From positions 45,844,664-45,908,663 of the forward strand of contig NC_054535.1 of the NCBI RefSeq assembly GCF_017654505.1: a DNA stretch of 64,000 nt. The letters run 5' to 3'. The position numbers and the translations under genes were made by a program. The notes beneath the pieces were generated by a model that saw nothing but the letters and a program-made list of their open reading frames with translations, made no database searches and had not been told where the DNA came from. Each line of letters opens with the position of its first letter. Position 1 is the stretch's first letter. Positions 46,374-57,237 of the stretch are shown here, piece by piece. The DNA is from Polyodon spathula (lineage: Eukaryota; Chordata; Actinopteri; Acipenseriformes; Polyodontidae).

Positions 46374-48823
46374 CACCGTGTAACAAATTTTTTTTTTTTT
46401 TTTGGTTCCTGGGTAGTAAGTGTTATTTTCTAATTGCTTATGCCTCAAAAGTATAGAAAATGGCTATTATTCCCCACAAACTTTGCTTTTGTGACCAGGA
46501 CAGTGATATTTTGAAATTTACCTATTTTCCAGAACATTGCAGATAGATTCAGTTCTGAGTAAACTTGGAGTAACTTCTAGAACTTTCCAGTAATAAAAAT
46601 AGTAATATAAATACAGGGGCCTAAGCCCTCCAGTTCAGTTTAATTCCAGCTGCCTAAGTGGATACATATCTGCATTTTTCTGAGATGGCATAAAGAGGCT
46701 GCAAGCATCCGGCAGACGCATTTTGCTATGTCTGCGGCCAATTTATCAAGACAAGAGCGAAAAAGTACTTCGTGGAAGCATCTGCTAAGATATGTGAGGC
46801 CTACAAGACATATTTCGGCATGCCTGTCGAGGATCAAGACAAACCCTGGGCACCTCATTTCACCTGCGAGCACTGCAAAAAAACCATGGAAGGTAAGATG
46901 GACAATTGTTGTTCGGAATTTTATGTTATAAAATTTGTTAATTTTTAAAATTGTAAAAGTTTTTAATTTTAAAATGTTTTACAATTTTCAATGTTATTGA
47001 AAAAATATATCATATATGAAAAATGTTGCGAGAATCTCTTACACATTAGTCATGGGTGAAATAAATGTATTTTTGTAGGATGGTACAGAGGGGAAAAGAG
47101 AGCCATGAAGTTCGCTATCCCAAGAATTTGGTGGGAACCCACTGACCACTCAAGCAACTGCTACTTCTGCATGGTGGACCCTTCCAAACGTCGGACTGGC
47201 AACAATGCACCTGCTATCACGTATCCAGACCTTCCTTCATCCATCGCCCCGGTGCCACACTGCCATGAGCACCCTGTACCCACTCCTCCGGAGAGAGAGC
47301 AGCTGTCTTTAGAAGAGAGCAGCAAGTCAGAGAGCGAGGAATACATTGTAGATCCAGATGACAATTTCAGAGGTGGAGCTGAGGAGAGAAACCCATACTA
47401 CCCCAACCAAAAAGACCTCAACGACTTGATTAGAGATCTTGGTCTCACCAAGTCCAATGCCGAGCTTTTGACGTCTAGGCTCAAGCAGTGGAACTTGTTG
47501 GATGAAAGTGTGCAAGTCGCAGATCAGAGGAAGCGTCACCAACCTTTTTCCAGCTTCTTCACCCGTCAAGATGGGCTCTCCTTCTGCCACAATGTGACCA
47601 GTCTGTTCAAGGCAATCGGAATCGCCTGTAACCAGAATGAGTGGCGCCTCTTCATTGACAGCTCATCCAGGAGCCTCAAAGCCGTGCTGCTCCATAATGG
47701 TAACAAGTACCCGTCTCTTCCCCTGGCTCACTCGGTGCACCTCAAAGAGGATTACAACAGCATCAAGACCTTGCTGGACGCCTTGAAGTATGATGAGTAC
47801 GGCTGGGAGGTCATAGGAGACTTAAAAATGGTGGCATTCCTGATGGGTCTCCAATGCGGTTTTACCAAGTTTCCCTGCTATCTTTGCCTTTGGGACAGCA
47901 GGGACACCAAGGCGCACTACCACAGGCGGGACTGGCCACAGCGGACCAAGTTCTCTGTGGGAAGGAACAACGTCAAGTGGGAGCCACTGGTGGACCCCCG
48001 GAAGGTGCTGATGCCACCACTGCACATCAAATTGGGCCTTATGAAACAATTTGTCAGAGCTCTAGATAAGGAGTCGGCAGCCTTCAAGTACCTTCAAGAC
48101 TTCTTCCCTAAGCTGTCTGAGGCAAAGGTCAAAGCTGGTGTCTTCGTCGGACCACAGACAAAGAAGATCCTGGAGTGCAATGAATTCCCCAAGAAGCTCA
48201 CTAGTAAGGAGAAAGTGGCTTGGAACAGCTTTGTCGCAATGGTTCGGGGCTTCCTGGGCAATCACAAGGCCAAAAACTATGTGGAGCTGGTTGAGACTCT
48301 GGTGAAGAACTACGGCACAATGGGCTGTAGGATGTCCCTCAAAGTCCATATCCTTGATGCTCATCTTGATAAATTCAAGGAGAACATGGGAGCGTACTCG
48401 GAGGAGCAAGGCGAGCGCTTCCACTAGGATATACTGGACTTTGAACGCCGCTACCAAGGACAGTATAACGAGAACATGATGGGAGACTACATTTGGGGGT
48501 TGATTCGTGAAAGTGATTTACAGTATAATCGTAAATCTCGAAAAACTACTCACTTCTAAATCTTCTGTAGTCATTTTTGTATTACTTTAGCATAAATACA
48601 TGTTAATTTGGATTCATATGTTGTTTTTTTTCTGACTTTATGTGAACGAAAAGACACAAATTTGCCCGTTTTCTCATTGGAAATAGGTAAATTTCAAAAT
48701 ATCACTGTCCTGGTCACAAAAGCATAGTTTGTGGGGAATAATAGCCATTTTCTATACTTTTGAGGCATAAGCAATTCGGAAATAACACTTACTACCCAGG
48801 AACAAAAATTGTGTTACATAGTG
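46374..48823 (+). mobile_element. DNA transposon with 140-base inverted repeats, CMC/Chapaev3-like
   Basis: 2,450 bases. Ends are CACCGTGTAACA and the complement of CACTATGTAACA, with inverted repeats of about 140-150 bases (46374-46525 and 48680-48823) and a 3-base target duplication TAA on each side. The uninterrupted site is recognisable in block A2 near 11125 as TGATAATTTGTTG (complement), confirming the insertion. Termini starting with CAC plus 3-base duplications point to the CACTA/Mirage/Chapaev group (inference). Carries one two-exon transposase gene. Confidence 0.82.
46685..48559 (+). pseudogene. Two-exon transposase of the CAC-ended transposon, nearly intact
   Basis: Exon 1 is 46685-46892 (donor GAAG|GTAAGATG) and exon 2 is 47079-48559 (acceptor TTTTGTAG). 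Joined they give about 562 codons with two stops: TAA at the third codon (46691-46693) and TAG at 48425-48427, where the context GERFH-*-DILDFERRYQGQY suggests a former CAG. Exon 1 encodes paired zinc-binding motifs (CYVCGQFIKTRAKKYF and FTCEHCKKTM). Exon 2 has CYFCMVD, an acidic linker, then WRLFIDSSSRSLKAVLLHNG and EVIGDLKMVAFLMG, with candidate catalytic aspartates. CYLCLWDSRD follows, then PLHIKLGLMKQF and EEQGERFH with a candidate glutamate. A C-x2-C after the second Asp is typical of CMC/Transib transposases. I recognise this as a widespread animal transposase type but cannot name the family with certainty. Confidence 0.72.
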
Positions 48824-48826
48824 TAA

Positions 48827-49720
48827 TTGTTGTTATTCTCTACAACAAATTCTCAAAGGGTGTAGCTGAATTATATTTTTTGTTAAAGTAAACATGATTG
48901 TGGAACACTGCAGCTTTAAAATTAGTTTGGTAAATAGTTCACCTTCAGCTTCTGTTTCTCGGGTTTTATTAATGGTATTTTCGGTGCTTATTTTTTTTTT
49001 TAGCTATTTTCGAGTTTTATGTAAATAATTTATTTTTTTTCTGTGGCTTTTGTTTTTGATATACTGTATGAAATTAATGTTTTTGCTTATTTCCAAAATG
49101 CTTGAACGTTTTTTTTCTGTCAAAATATGTATAGTAGCAATTCGACAGTACTTAAATTGTACCTTCTTTCCTTTGCTGTCTTCCACAACGAAATCCCTAT
49201 GGTCACGGGCACATTCTTCTGGGGTTTTTGTGTGTAGGCATTTTTGTACATTTTGCCACACTTCTGTTTTAAATCATCCATATCTTAACTGTAATACAGC
49301 TTTAAATCCTGGTAACAAGGCTCCATCTTGCTTATAATCTCGTTTTAAATCTCGCAAGCAGAGTCTCCCATAGAAATGTAGGAATGTGCTGTCACTCAGT
49401 AGCTGGGGCGGGTTTAGAGTACTCAGAACAAATCAATGATAGATGCAAGTCAGGAAGGTGGGACATTGCCCAGCAGCACTGGGGAATGTGTTTATTATTA
49501 TTTTTGTAGTAGTTTTTATTTTTTAAAGGGAAAAGGGTAACGTCAACGTGAATTGAGTAAACATTTCCAAAGTTTTTCCGGGTGTTTTATCAGTTTTTGT
49601 TGGTGAAAAATGAAAATTAGAAGCCCTAATTATATGTAAGGCTGCCTAAAACTAGTGTTTTCTGTGAGAGACCTGTTACACTAGATTACATTGTAAGTGG
49701 CCTTTCCAGTGCTATTACCC
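48827..49720 (-). repeat. Block A of unit 3, continuation
   Basis: Reverse-complement equivalent of 1-960; resumes after the transposon with AATTGTTGTTATTCTC and ends at about 49710, next to the 3' flank of exon 4 of copy 3. Confidence 0.85.
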
Positions 49721-49910
49721 TTGTTCATCATTTTCTTTGAAAAAAAAAACCTTAAAACCCACAAAAACATATATAGGAAATGTAATACAGAATGACTTAA
49801 GACAAGGATTCTGCTGTTGATAAATGTATTTATTTTAATAAATTGACAGTCTGAACAGAGTCTGTCTTGACAAAACACAATTTAAGATAATTCAAACTGT
49901 TCCGATCACG

Positions 49911-50120
49911 TTAACCTCCTGCTGGTGTTGGAGCTGGAGCGGGAGCGGGAGCGGGAGCCGGAGCCGGAGCCGGAGCAGGTGCGGGAGTCAGAAGAGGAAG
50001 CAATCGAAGGAGAGTAAGTAAAGAAATCAGATCATTCCCTTGTGGTGGATAGGATGGATAAGATGGATAGTACGGAATGGATGGATTGTAAGGAGGTGGA
50101 TATGGTCTGAATCTGAAGCC
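49911..50120 (-). CDS. Exon 4 of SCPP-like gene copy 3
   Basis: 69 codons plus TAA (49911-49913); acceptor TTCCACAG at 50121-50128. It starts GFRFRPYPPPYNPSIP, with YPS units, PPQGNDLISLLTLLRLLPLL and the longest Pro-Ala repeat of all copies, ending PTPAGG. The minus-strand AATAAA lies near 49837. This is the best-preserved exon 4 in the window and lies downstream, in the same direction, of the intact exons 1-3 of copy 4. Confidence 0.68.
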   Translation of the reverse strand, partial: GFRFRPYPPPYNPSIPYYPSYPSYPPQGNDLISLLTLLRLLPLLTPAPAPAPAPAPAPAPAPAPTPAGG

Positions 50121-50162
50121 CTGTGGAAGAAAAATAAGAAATAAGAAGCATATATGCATAAA

Positions 50163-50163
50163 A

Positions 50164-50195
<32 letters not shown>

Positions 50196-50209
50196 TATTA
50201 TTATTATTA
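50163..50209. repeat. TTA microsatellite upstream of copy 3 exon 4
   Basis: Imperfect TTA/ATT trinucleotide run in the intron next to the exon 4 acceptor. Confidence 0.95.
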
Positions 50210-50212
50210 TCC

Positions 50213-50460
50213 AGAAGATGGTTTGGAGAATAGCTTTTGAATGTCATCTACTTTGTAGCAGAAGAAGGAAGCAAAGTCATTGGGTGTAAAGGATGAGAAT
50301 TGGGGAGAGTGGGGTTTGAGGAGGGAGGAAAAGGTGGAAAAAGTCGGTGGGGGTTGTTAGAGGAGGACAGGATAATAGATTGATAGTAAGAGTGTTTGGC
50401 AGTGGTGAGGGCTGTTGAGAAGGAGGAGAGGAGGGAGCAGTAGTGGGCTAAATCAGAGGG
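50213..50460 (-). mobile_element. LINE ORF2 linker fragment in intron 3 of copy 3
   Basis: Reverse-complement counterpart of 9560-9785, at the same position relative to exon 4. Confidence 0.6.
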
Positions 50461-51277
50461 TAGCTTGGATATACTGTTATATTGGTGAGTGTTTGTCCAT
50501 CTGCACTTTCATTCAAAAGAGGAAAAAGGTTGGAATTCTGATAAGTTGCTATGTGACTGACCGACACATCAAACCCTTTAGGACAGTTACACTAACCTGG
50601 CAAAATAAGCATTCAAACACATCATTATTGATAATTCTGTTCTGATCTGTGGAACTGAAATACAGCACTAGGCATAGCTTTGATTACATTGTCCAATAAT
50701 AATAAACCTATAACAGAAAATCTACTAGCGTCCAACACATTATAAAAATTAAAAACATAAAAACTAGAAATATGCCCATTTCAGTGTACTCTATACTGTA
50801 TTGTGTTTGTGTCTAAACATGTCAACACTGTAGACCAACCTAGAGTTCTTACATCTGTGACTGGAAAATGTGATTGATATTTACCACTGTGAGAAGAAAG
50901 CAATAACACGTGATATAGTCAATTATTATAGTCCTGTGTATTTTTAACTATCTTTGAACACCCTGAATTGTGATATTGCACTTATAAAACGCCAGCCCCC
51001 ACCCCTCCCAAAGTGAATTGGTTGTCACGACAATCAGGCGGAATGGTTCCAGTTCCGAGCTGTGCTGGTATGGTGACGCATCTGCACAGGTTGGAGCTTG
51101 CTACATTATTGCTCAAATTTATACATATTAGCCAAAGTGATTATCATGAATTTCCCTTATTGAATCCCATTATATTCTGTCTGTGACAGAGAGTATTATT
51201 AAGCATGTTTTAAATGAAAAGCCTCTTGTGTGTTGAGTGTAAAGCATTGGTAAGGAGCAATACTGTATTGCACTCAC

Positions 51278-51322
51278 TTCATCACTTGCTGACCGCTCTT
51301 CAATGTGGTGGTCCTCAGAAAC
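51278..51322 (-). CDS. Exon 3 of SCPP-like gene copy 3
   Basis: 45 bases between acceptor TTTAAAAG and donor GTGAGTG on the minus strand; encodes the same 15 residues as copy 1 (VSEDHHIEERSASDE). Intron 2 upstream is cut at 51440 by an LTR element, so exons 1 and 2 of this copy are gone. Confidence 0.68.
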
Positions 51323-51440
51323 CTTTTAAATAGAAAAAGATCTTCATGAACAGCAATTCATAAGTCGCTTCACCGTGTCATTGCAATTTGCATTGGCTGG
51401 ACTAATCTAGATAACTTAATTTATGCATTAGTAACTTGAA

Positions 51441-51760
51441 CTCTGGCGCTGGAGATGGCTCCAGAACAGACTCCTCCCTCTTGGATGGTGGACGCACAGA
51501 CTCCTCACTTTTTAGCTGTGGAGCTGGCGTTCGCTTCTTCCCCTTTCTGTGGGCTGGTCTCGGGGCCTTCAGGCGAAGCCACTCCTCCGCATCCTCCACC
51601 TGTCCCTGATCGAGTGCCTTCAAAAAGAGAGGGTCTTCATAGGGGCAAACTTCCCGGAGGTGCCCATACTCCATGCAGGAGGCGCACCATGGAGCCCCTC
51701 CTTCCTTCAACTCCTCCTGGCGATTACGCCATGGCTGCCTTTATTCCTCCCATCCCATTT
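51441..51760 (-). pseudogene. Single zinc-knuckle gag-like frame
   Basis: Reads WRNRQEELKEGGAPWCASCM and on through EYGHLREVCPYEDP, giving C-x2-C-x4-H-x4-C. A charged region with EEWLRLKAPRPAHRKGKK and a SEESV/SKREESV-type repeat follows. An A-run precedes a likely ATGGGATGGG start near 51771. An in-frame TAA lies shortly upstream of the readable part, and the C-terminus is replaced by intron sequence at 51440. Same architecture as the protein at 24387 (basic N-terminus, knuckle, then charged repeats) but with one knuckle. Confidence 0.6.
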
Positions 51761-52405
51761 TTTTTTTTCGAAATGAATTTTTCACCCGCAGTATCCCTGG
51801 TCTGACTCTTGGAGGCGCTGTTGTCCCGGTTCTGACACCATATGTAACAAAGACGGCTGTAGTGGAGACATCAGACCAGACAAAACACACAGTACTGCAA
51901 GATGAAATGATAAATGGATGCGCTGCTGCTCCGTTTATTATTATAAAATAAAACAGGACAAAAACAGGACACGGCACGGCACTGGCAGCCAAAACAAAGA
52001 GACTAACAAAAACGAACTACACAGACAAACACGATGAGCTTCTAAACTATTAACTATTCTTATTACCTCCGTCTCCAATCCCGTTCTCCACTCACCCAAC
52101 TCACAACCCTGAGTGAGTGAAAACATGCAGCTTTTATGCAGCTATACCGAGACTCGATTGCTAATCAATCATTCAATTGGAGTCGCGGTACAACTGCATG
52201 TAAATTAATAAAGTGCAATTCCCTGTGCTCATATATTATTAATTTTTACTTGCAAATGAAGTACTGTGCAATCCTCTTGCCTAAATACAAATATACGTTT
52301 TAAACACTCATGTTACACAGACCCGTTTATATCCCGTGTACCAATGACTATACACCAACATTAACACACAACACAAAATACACCAGGGGCGGACACTTTG
52401 CCACA
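51441..52405 (-). mobile_element. Second zinc-knuckle LTR element, truncated
   Basis: Minus strand: LTR 52405-51843 (563 bases, TGTGGCAAAGTGTCC to CTTTGTTACA), primer-binding site TGGTGTCAGAACCGGGAC at 51840-51823, then a zinc-knuckle frame. The 3' part and 3' LTR are missing: at 51440 the sequence switches to intron 2 of copy 3, and beyond 52405 lies block A of unit 4. The element therefore sits at a deletion junction between two gene units. Confidence 0.75.
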
Positions 52406-53050
52406 GTACTCCATATATTTTATATTAATGTATAATAGATTTTGTGTTTTTTTTTTCTAAGCAACAGAACTAAATATACTCCCTGTACTGAACCATGCTA
52501 TTGGCTTTTCATATGGATGATATATCCTCCTATTGTATTTCATCTCCACACCAACTCAGTGGTGGTGGTGGTGGTGGTTTTGTATGGTGGATTTTAGTAA
52601 ATTCAATGTCTGAATGCTTCTCTTGCCTTTGATATTATTACTTTGTAAAATAATGATAATTTGTTGTTATTCTCTACCCACTGACTCACTGTGTGACCCT
52701 GAGAAAGTCAGTTAACCTCCTTGTACTCAGTCTTTCGGGTGAGACATTGTTGTAAGTGACTCTGCAGCTGATGCATCGTTCACCCTAGTCTCGTATCTTG
52801 TAAAGCGCTTTGTGATGGTGGTCCACTATGAAAGGTACTATAGAAAGATTAAAGGGTGTAGCTAAATTATATTTTTGTTAAACTAAACATAATTGTGGAA
52901 CACTGCAGCTCTAAAATCACTTGGGTAAATAGTTATCTTGTATCTTATGTAATGCTGCCTAAACTAGTGTTTTCTGTGAGAAACCTGTTAAACTGGATTA
53001 CATGATAAGTGGCCTTTCCAATGCTATTACCCTTGTTCATCAAAAACATC
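52406..53050 (-). repeat. Block A of unit 4 (short copy)
   Basis: Reverse-complement match to about 870-1220 and 1-60, with the intervening part lost and a SINE fragment at 52675-52853. Confidence 0.78.
52675..52853 (+). mobile_element. SINE fragment with L2-type tail
   Basis: 5'-truncated: begins in CACTGTGTGACCCTGAGAAA and shares the central GATGCATCGTTCAC region with the SINE at 62265. It ends in GTAAAGCGCTTTGTGATGGT, the tail of the L2-like LINE at 6905-7560. Confidence 0.72.
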
Positions 53051-53209
53051 ATAAAACCTACATACAACATACATAGGAAATGTAATACAGAATGACTTAA
53101 CACAAGGATTTTGCTGTTGATAAATGTATTTATTTTAATAAATTGACAGTCTGAACAGAGTCTTGACAAAACACAATTTAAGATAATTCAGACTGTTCCG
53201 ATCACGTTA

Positions 53210-53440
53210 ACCTCCTCTTGGAGCTGGAGTGGGGGGTGGGGGTGGGGGTGGGGCTGGGGTGGGGGGCTGCCCCGACTCGACCCCGACCCCGACCTCGCTG
53301 GGGACCCCGTCCAGGAGTCGTCCTCAGGAAGCAATTCGAAGGAGAGTCATTCATTCCTTTTCATTCCCTAGTAAGGGAGCACTACCTAACTTACCTTACC
53401 TACCTAACATGGTCTCCACCTATACCAGACTGTGACTTCA
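53210..53440 (-). pseudogene. Decayed exon 4 of SCPP-like gene copy 4
   Basis: The stop-codon context (CCAAGAGGAGGTTAACGTGATC, 21 bases on the minus strand, ends conserved) and the CTCCTTCGA-ATTGCTTCCT leucine region are recognisable. The Pro-Ala repeat has expanded and decayed into CCCCCAC runs and CCCCGACC repeats, and the YPS region into TACCTACC words. No open frame joins the pieces. Copy 4 therefore lacks its own usable last exon. Confidence 0.65.
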
Positions 53441-53504
53441 GGACACCTTCTTTTTATACTAGCATATTGATCGTATGTTCGTAATTTCATCGTAATAATA
53501 TTAA

Positions 53505-53560
53505 ATACTATTATTATTATTATTATTATTTATTTATTATTATTATTATTATTAATGTTT
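53505..53560. repeat. TTA microsatellite upstream of copy 4 exon 4
   Basis: Imperfect TTA repeats, equivalent in position to those at 42466 and 50163. Confidence 0.95.
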
Positions 53561-53569
53561 TGATCTGTG

Positions 53570-54700
53570 GACCTGAAATACAATACTAGGCATATCTTTG
53601 ATTACAGCTGTGTCCAATAATAATAAACCTATACCAGAACATCTATTCTTGTCTTTTTATATTAACCAGTGATTATCATAAATTTGCCATATTGAATCCC
53701 ATTATATTCTGCCTGTGACTATTTATTAAACAGGTTTTACTGGGAAAGCCTCTGGTGTGTTGTGTGTAAAACATTGGTAAGAAGTAATACTGCATTGCAC
53801 TCACTTCGGCTTGCTGGTCCTTAGAAACCTTTTAAACAGAAAAAGATCTTCATGAACAGCAATTCAGAAGTCACTTCACCGTGTCATTGCAATTTGCTGT
53901 GGCTGGATTAATCTAGATAACAAGCTTTGATTACATCTGTGTCCAATAATAATACCAGAAAATCTACTAGCGTACAACACATTGTAAAAATGAAACCATA
54001 AAAAACTGTAACTCTGCCCATTTCAGTGTTCTGTATACTGCATTGTGTTTGTGTCTAAACATATCAGCACTGTAGACCAACCTACAGTTTTTACATCTGT
54101 GACTGAAAAATGTGACTGATATTAACCAGAGTGTGAGAAGAAAGCAATAACATGTGATATAGTCAATTATTATAGTCCTGCGTATTTTTAACTTCTTTGA
54201 TCTTTGAACACCCTGAATTGTGATATTGCACTTATAAAACGCCAGCCCCCACCCCTCCCAAAGTGAATTGGTTGTCACGACAATCAGGCGGAATGGTTCC
54301 AGTTCCGAGCTGTGCTGGTACGGTGACGCATCTGCACAGGTTGGAGCATGTGTTAGCCAATGAGATTGCTCCATTGATTATTGCCATTGTATATTAACCA
54401 AAGTGATTATCATGAATTTGCCAAATTGAATCCCATTATATTCTGTCTGTGACAGAGTATTATTAAACAGGTTTTACTGTAAAAGCCTCTGGTGTGTTGA
54501 GTGTAAAACATTGGTAAGAAGTAATACTGTATTGCACTCACTTCATCACTTGCTGACCGCTCTTCAATGTGGTGGTCCTCAGAAACCTTTTAAATAGAAA
54601 AAGATCTTCATGAACAGCAATTCAGAAGTCACTTCACCGTGTCATTTCAATTTGCTGTGGCTGGACTAATCTAGATCACAAATGTCTTTTTCTTTTATGC
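53570..54700 (-). repeat. Local tandem duplication of the exon 3 region in copy 4
   Basis: 53680-53925 repeats 54395-54680 (same flanks, including ATTAGTCCAGCCACAGCAAA-type sequence on the minus strand). Each half contains a version of exon 3: a full one at 54542-54586 and a shortened one at 53805-53828. Confidence 0.75.
53805..53828 (-). pseudogene. Shortened duplicate of exon 3
   Basis: 24 bases between the same acceptor and donor motifs; encodes VSKDQQAE. It is still phase 0 and open but has lost the S-x-E motif through a 21-base deletion plus substitutions. Confidence 0.55.
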
Positions 54701-55017
54701 ATTAGTAACTCAGATGAAGATATTTAAGTGTCTTATTTCTTAATTATCAATAGCTTCAGGAAATAAAATAAAGAAGATTTGTAAAAAAGATTGTAAAACA
54801 TTACAATCATGCAAGTCAAAACCATGTGAATGCCGTTCACTTCATTCACAATTGAGGCATTTGTGAATACTCTTAAAATAAAGGGAAGCATTTCCAGTAC
54901 TGTATATACAGTATCTGCTTTCAAAGTTTTTGAAATTGTAAGAACCTACCGGAAGAGAAGAACATAGACCCACCAGGCCGATCACCAGAATCAGAGTCCT
55001 CATTGTGCAAAACGTTT
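54542..55017 (-). CDS. SCPP-like gene copy 4: exons 2 and 3, intact
   Basis: Exon 2 is 55017-54950 with ATG at 55003-55001; it encodes MRTLILVIGLVGLCSSLP and closes with the good donor CCG|GTAGGT. Exon 3 is 54586-54542, encoding VSEDHHIEERSASDE, with donor GTGAGTG. Both introns are phase 0. With the promoter and exon 1 at 55366-55255 this is the only intact 5' half of the gene in the window. The product would be secreted and phosphorylated at the S-x-E site, as expected for an SCPP (inference from architecture). Its own exon 4 (53210) is decayed; the next downstream usable exon 4 is that of copy 3 at 50120-49911. Confidence 0.62.
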
Positions 55018-55254
55018 CTGTAGGATTAAACAAAATTAATAATAAAAAAAGTCAGTCCTGGGAACAACATATTACTGTATTTAGTATTTGAAACTTGTGT
55101 GCATGTGTGTATTTCCTAGCATGGTTGTATCATTCAGACTTTTTTTATATTATTTAGTTGCTATTATACACTTTAAATAACTTTAAACAACAACGGACAA
55201 TTAAAATTTAGAAATCGAAATACAAGAGTCAAATTAATACAAAAAATGATTTAC

Positions 55255-55310
55255 CTGTTTTCCTGAACAACGTAGAATGTAATAAAATATTATCTTATTA
55301 CTTGTGATCT
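55255..55310 (-). other. Noncoding exon 1 of copy 4
   Basis: Ends at donor AAAACAG|GTAAATCA (55255/55254); the 5' end is inferred from the TATA box. Equivalent to 7955-8010. Confidence 0.55.
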
Positions 55311-55333
55311 GTGACTGCATACATTTTTTGGAA

Positions 55334-55366
55334 TTTATAGTGAACTTGGAAAAATCAAGAACCAAT
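55334..55366 (-). promoter_or_regulatory. Core promoter of copy 4
   Basis: On the plus strand CCAAT is at 55362-55366 and TTTATA at 55334-55339 (TATAAA on the minus strand), with the same spacing as the other three promoter copies. Confidence 0.7.
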
Positions 55367-55549
55367 CAGATCACAGTTATTGTATAGTCTTATGATTCAC
55401 ACATATTGTGAATAATTATTCAGTGGGATACAACAGATTCATTACAATTATAACAAACCTTATGAAATCCTAAAATGTGTTGCTTAAGCATTAAATAACA
55501 ATTAGTTTAAATCATCTGATCTGTGATATTAGTCAATATCATCTATGTA

Positions 55550-56030
55550 TTTCTCAATTACCTACAGGTACATTCATTGTAATTATCTATTACAAAACAT
55601 GAAACTTCCCATCTGCATTTCTAAAACAACTAATGGCAAACTTAGCTAAGTCAAACGGTCTCGTCAACCCTCCACATATTGTACTGTACTGTACTGTATG
55701 TTGTTAAAAGCGAACTATGTTCAACACCATTTATTTGGCCCAAATGAAGTCTTTAGCAAAGTCAGAGTTGTTGGAGAGGTATGAGAGGCCAGTGTCTATG
55801 CCATCTTCTAAATCACTAAAAAAAGGACCTGTCCCTGTTATTTATCATATCTTTACTGATTGTTTTTAAAAACAAAATGGGTTTGATTGAATAGAGCTGA
55901 TTGTGAGAGATCAAGAGAGTGTGATTTCAAAAGTCGATAGACATTTATCCAGGTGCCAGTGATGACAGAAAGAAGCTTCTAACCAGCTGGTACACCAGGG
56001 TGTAACCATTAAACTGTCCCCCTGTTACAC
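55550..56030 (-). repeat. Upstream flank of unit 4 (segments D and C, with LINE remnant)
   Basis: Reverse-complement match to 6660-6904 and 7540-7740, with a shortened L2-like LINE fragment (55740-55840) between them. Contains a GTACT repeat near 55682. No gene. Confidence 0.75.
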
Positions 56031-56324
56031 TCTGCCCTTTGTGAATATAACACATGTCACAAGTGACTAGGGTTAGCTTGGATGAAACACAATTTTTTGT
56101 TATACACTGTATTTTGTTATGATTGAATTGTAGTTGAATTAACTGTCTTATTTACTCCTTGTTTGGATGACAGAGAAAACTTCCATTGTTTGGATTGCCA
56201 TTTTTCTTTTGTGTTGTTTTTATTTCCTTTCACTTGTTGTCTCTCTACTCATGTTGGGACATAATGGGTTGCCATGGACACAACCGGCAGACATCGGCTG
56301 AATTCCATCCAATACTCTATTTCC

Positions 56325-56930
56325 CCTTGTAACAGGGGAGATCTGTGCTGAATGTCTGGGCATGTGTGTTTCTGCAAGAAGATGGCAGCAGCCCCATAAG
56401 ATCCAGTCATGGCTAGAGGTGGGGAAGAGGGTGTGTTGGCTTTCCCTCTCTCTGAGTGGCTGAGAAGCGGGCCTTGGGGGATTGCTCGGCCCACAAGTAC
56501 TACACTTGGTTATGCATTTGGGTGGTCGTGATTGGGAATACCCAGACGCTGGCCGACAAGGCCAGTTTAAACAAACATTAGGCGAGAACGGCAGTGGCTG
56601 GAGCGAGAGAACAAACCAGGCAAGCACGGCTGAGGAAGACAGACAGTTTAGAGAAAGAAAAAAAAAATTAATTGTTACGTACCCGAGGGAACATGTGTGA
56701 CACACCCCAGCGTATAGTGCATAACAGAGCATAGGACGAGACCTGAGCTGACCGGCTTAGTGGCAGTGGGGGCACTGCGTAAGCAGCACCTTTATTTTGT
56801 AGTTTTATTACTGTGTTTTATTTTCCCTTTTCATTTCGCCTTTTGTTTTCATTATTATTTGGAGCACCTGCGAGTGTGCCAGCATCAACCTGACCATATA
56901 CCTTTCTTGGTAACTCTGTGGTCCTGATTA
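56325..56930 (+). mobile_element. Probable LTR fragment
   Basis: Begins TGTAACAGGGGAGATCTGTG and has an LTR-like course, with a GGTGGTCGTGATTGGG region, TTTTATTACTGTGTTTTATT and a 3' part ending GTGGTCCTGATTA. It is cut by the inverted-repeat element at 56931. No internal region or second LTR. Low-certainty family. Confidence 0.45.
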
Positions 56931-57237
56931 CACCGTGTAACAATTTTTTTTTTTTTTGTTCCTGGGTAGTAAGTGTTTTTTCCTAATTGCTTATGCCTCA
57001 AAAGTATAGAACATGGCTATTATTCCCCACAAACTATGCTTTTGTGACCAGGACAGTGATATTTCAAAATATCACTATTTCCAATGAGAAAACGGGCAAA
57101 TGTGTGTCTTTTCGTCCACATAAAGTCAGAAAAAAACAACATATGAATCCAAATTAACATGTATTTATACTAAAGTAATACAAAAATGACTACAAAAGAT
57201 TTAGAAGTGAGTAGTTTTTCGAGATTTACGATCTATT
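56931..57237 (-). mobile_element. Short derivative of the CAC-ended DNA transposon
   Basis: Starts CACCGTGTAACAATTTTTT and matches the complement of the transposon's right end (48823 down to about 48530) including the inverted repeat and subterminal region, with part of the inverted repeat deleted near 57065. Similarity stops after CGAGATTTACGAT (57237). No transposase and no second end seen. Confidence 0.75.

Noticed and set aside
56220..56732. 170-codon minus-strand frame
   Set aside because: Lies in a probable LTR fragment, has no recognisable domain, and codon content looks random.
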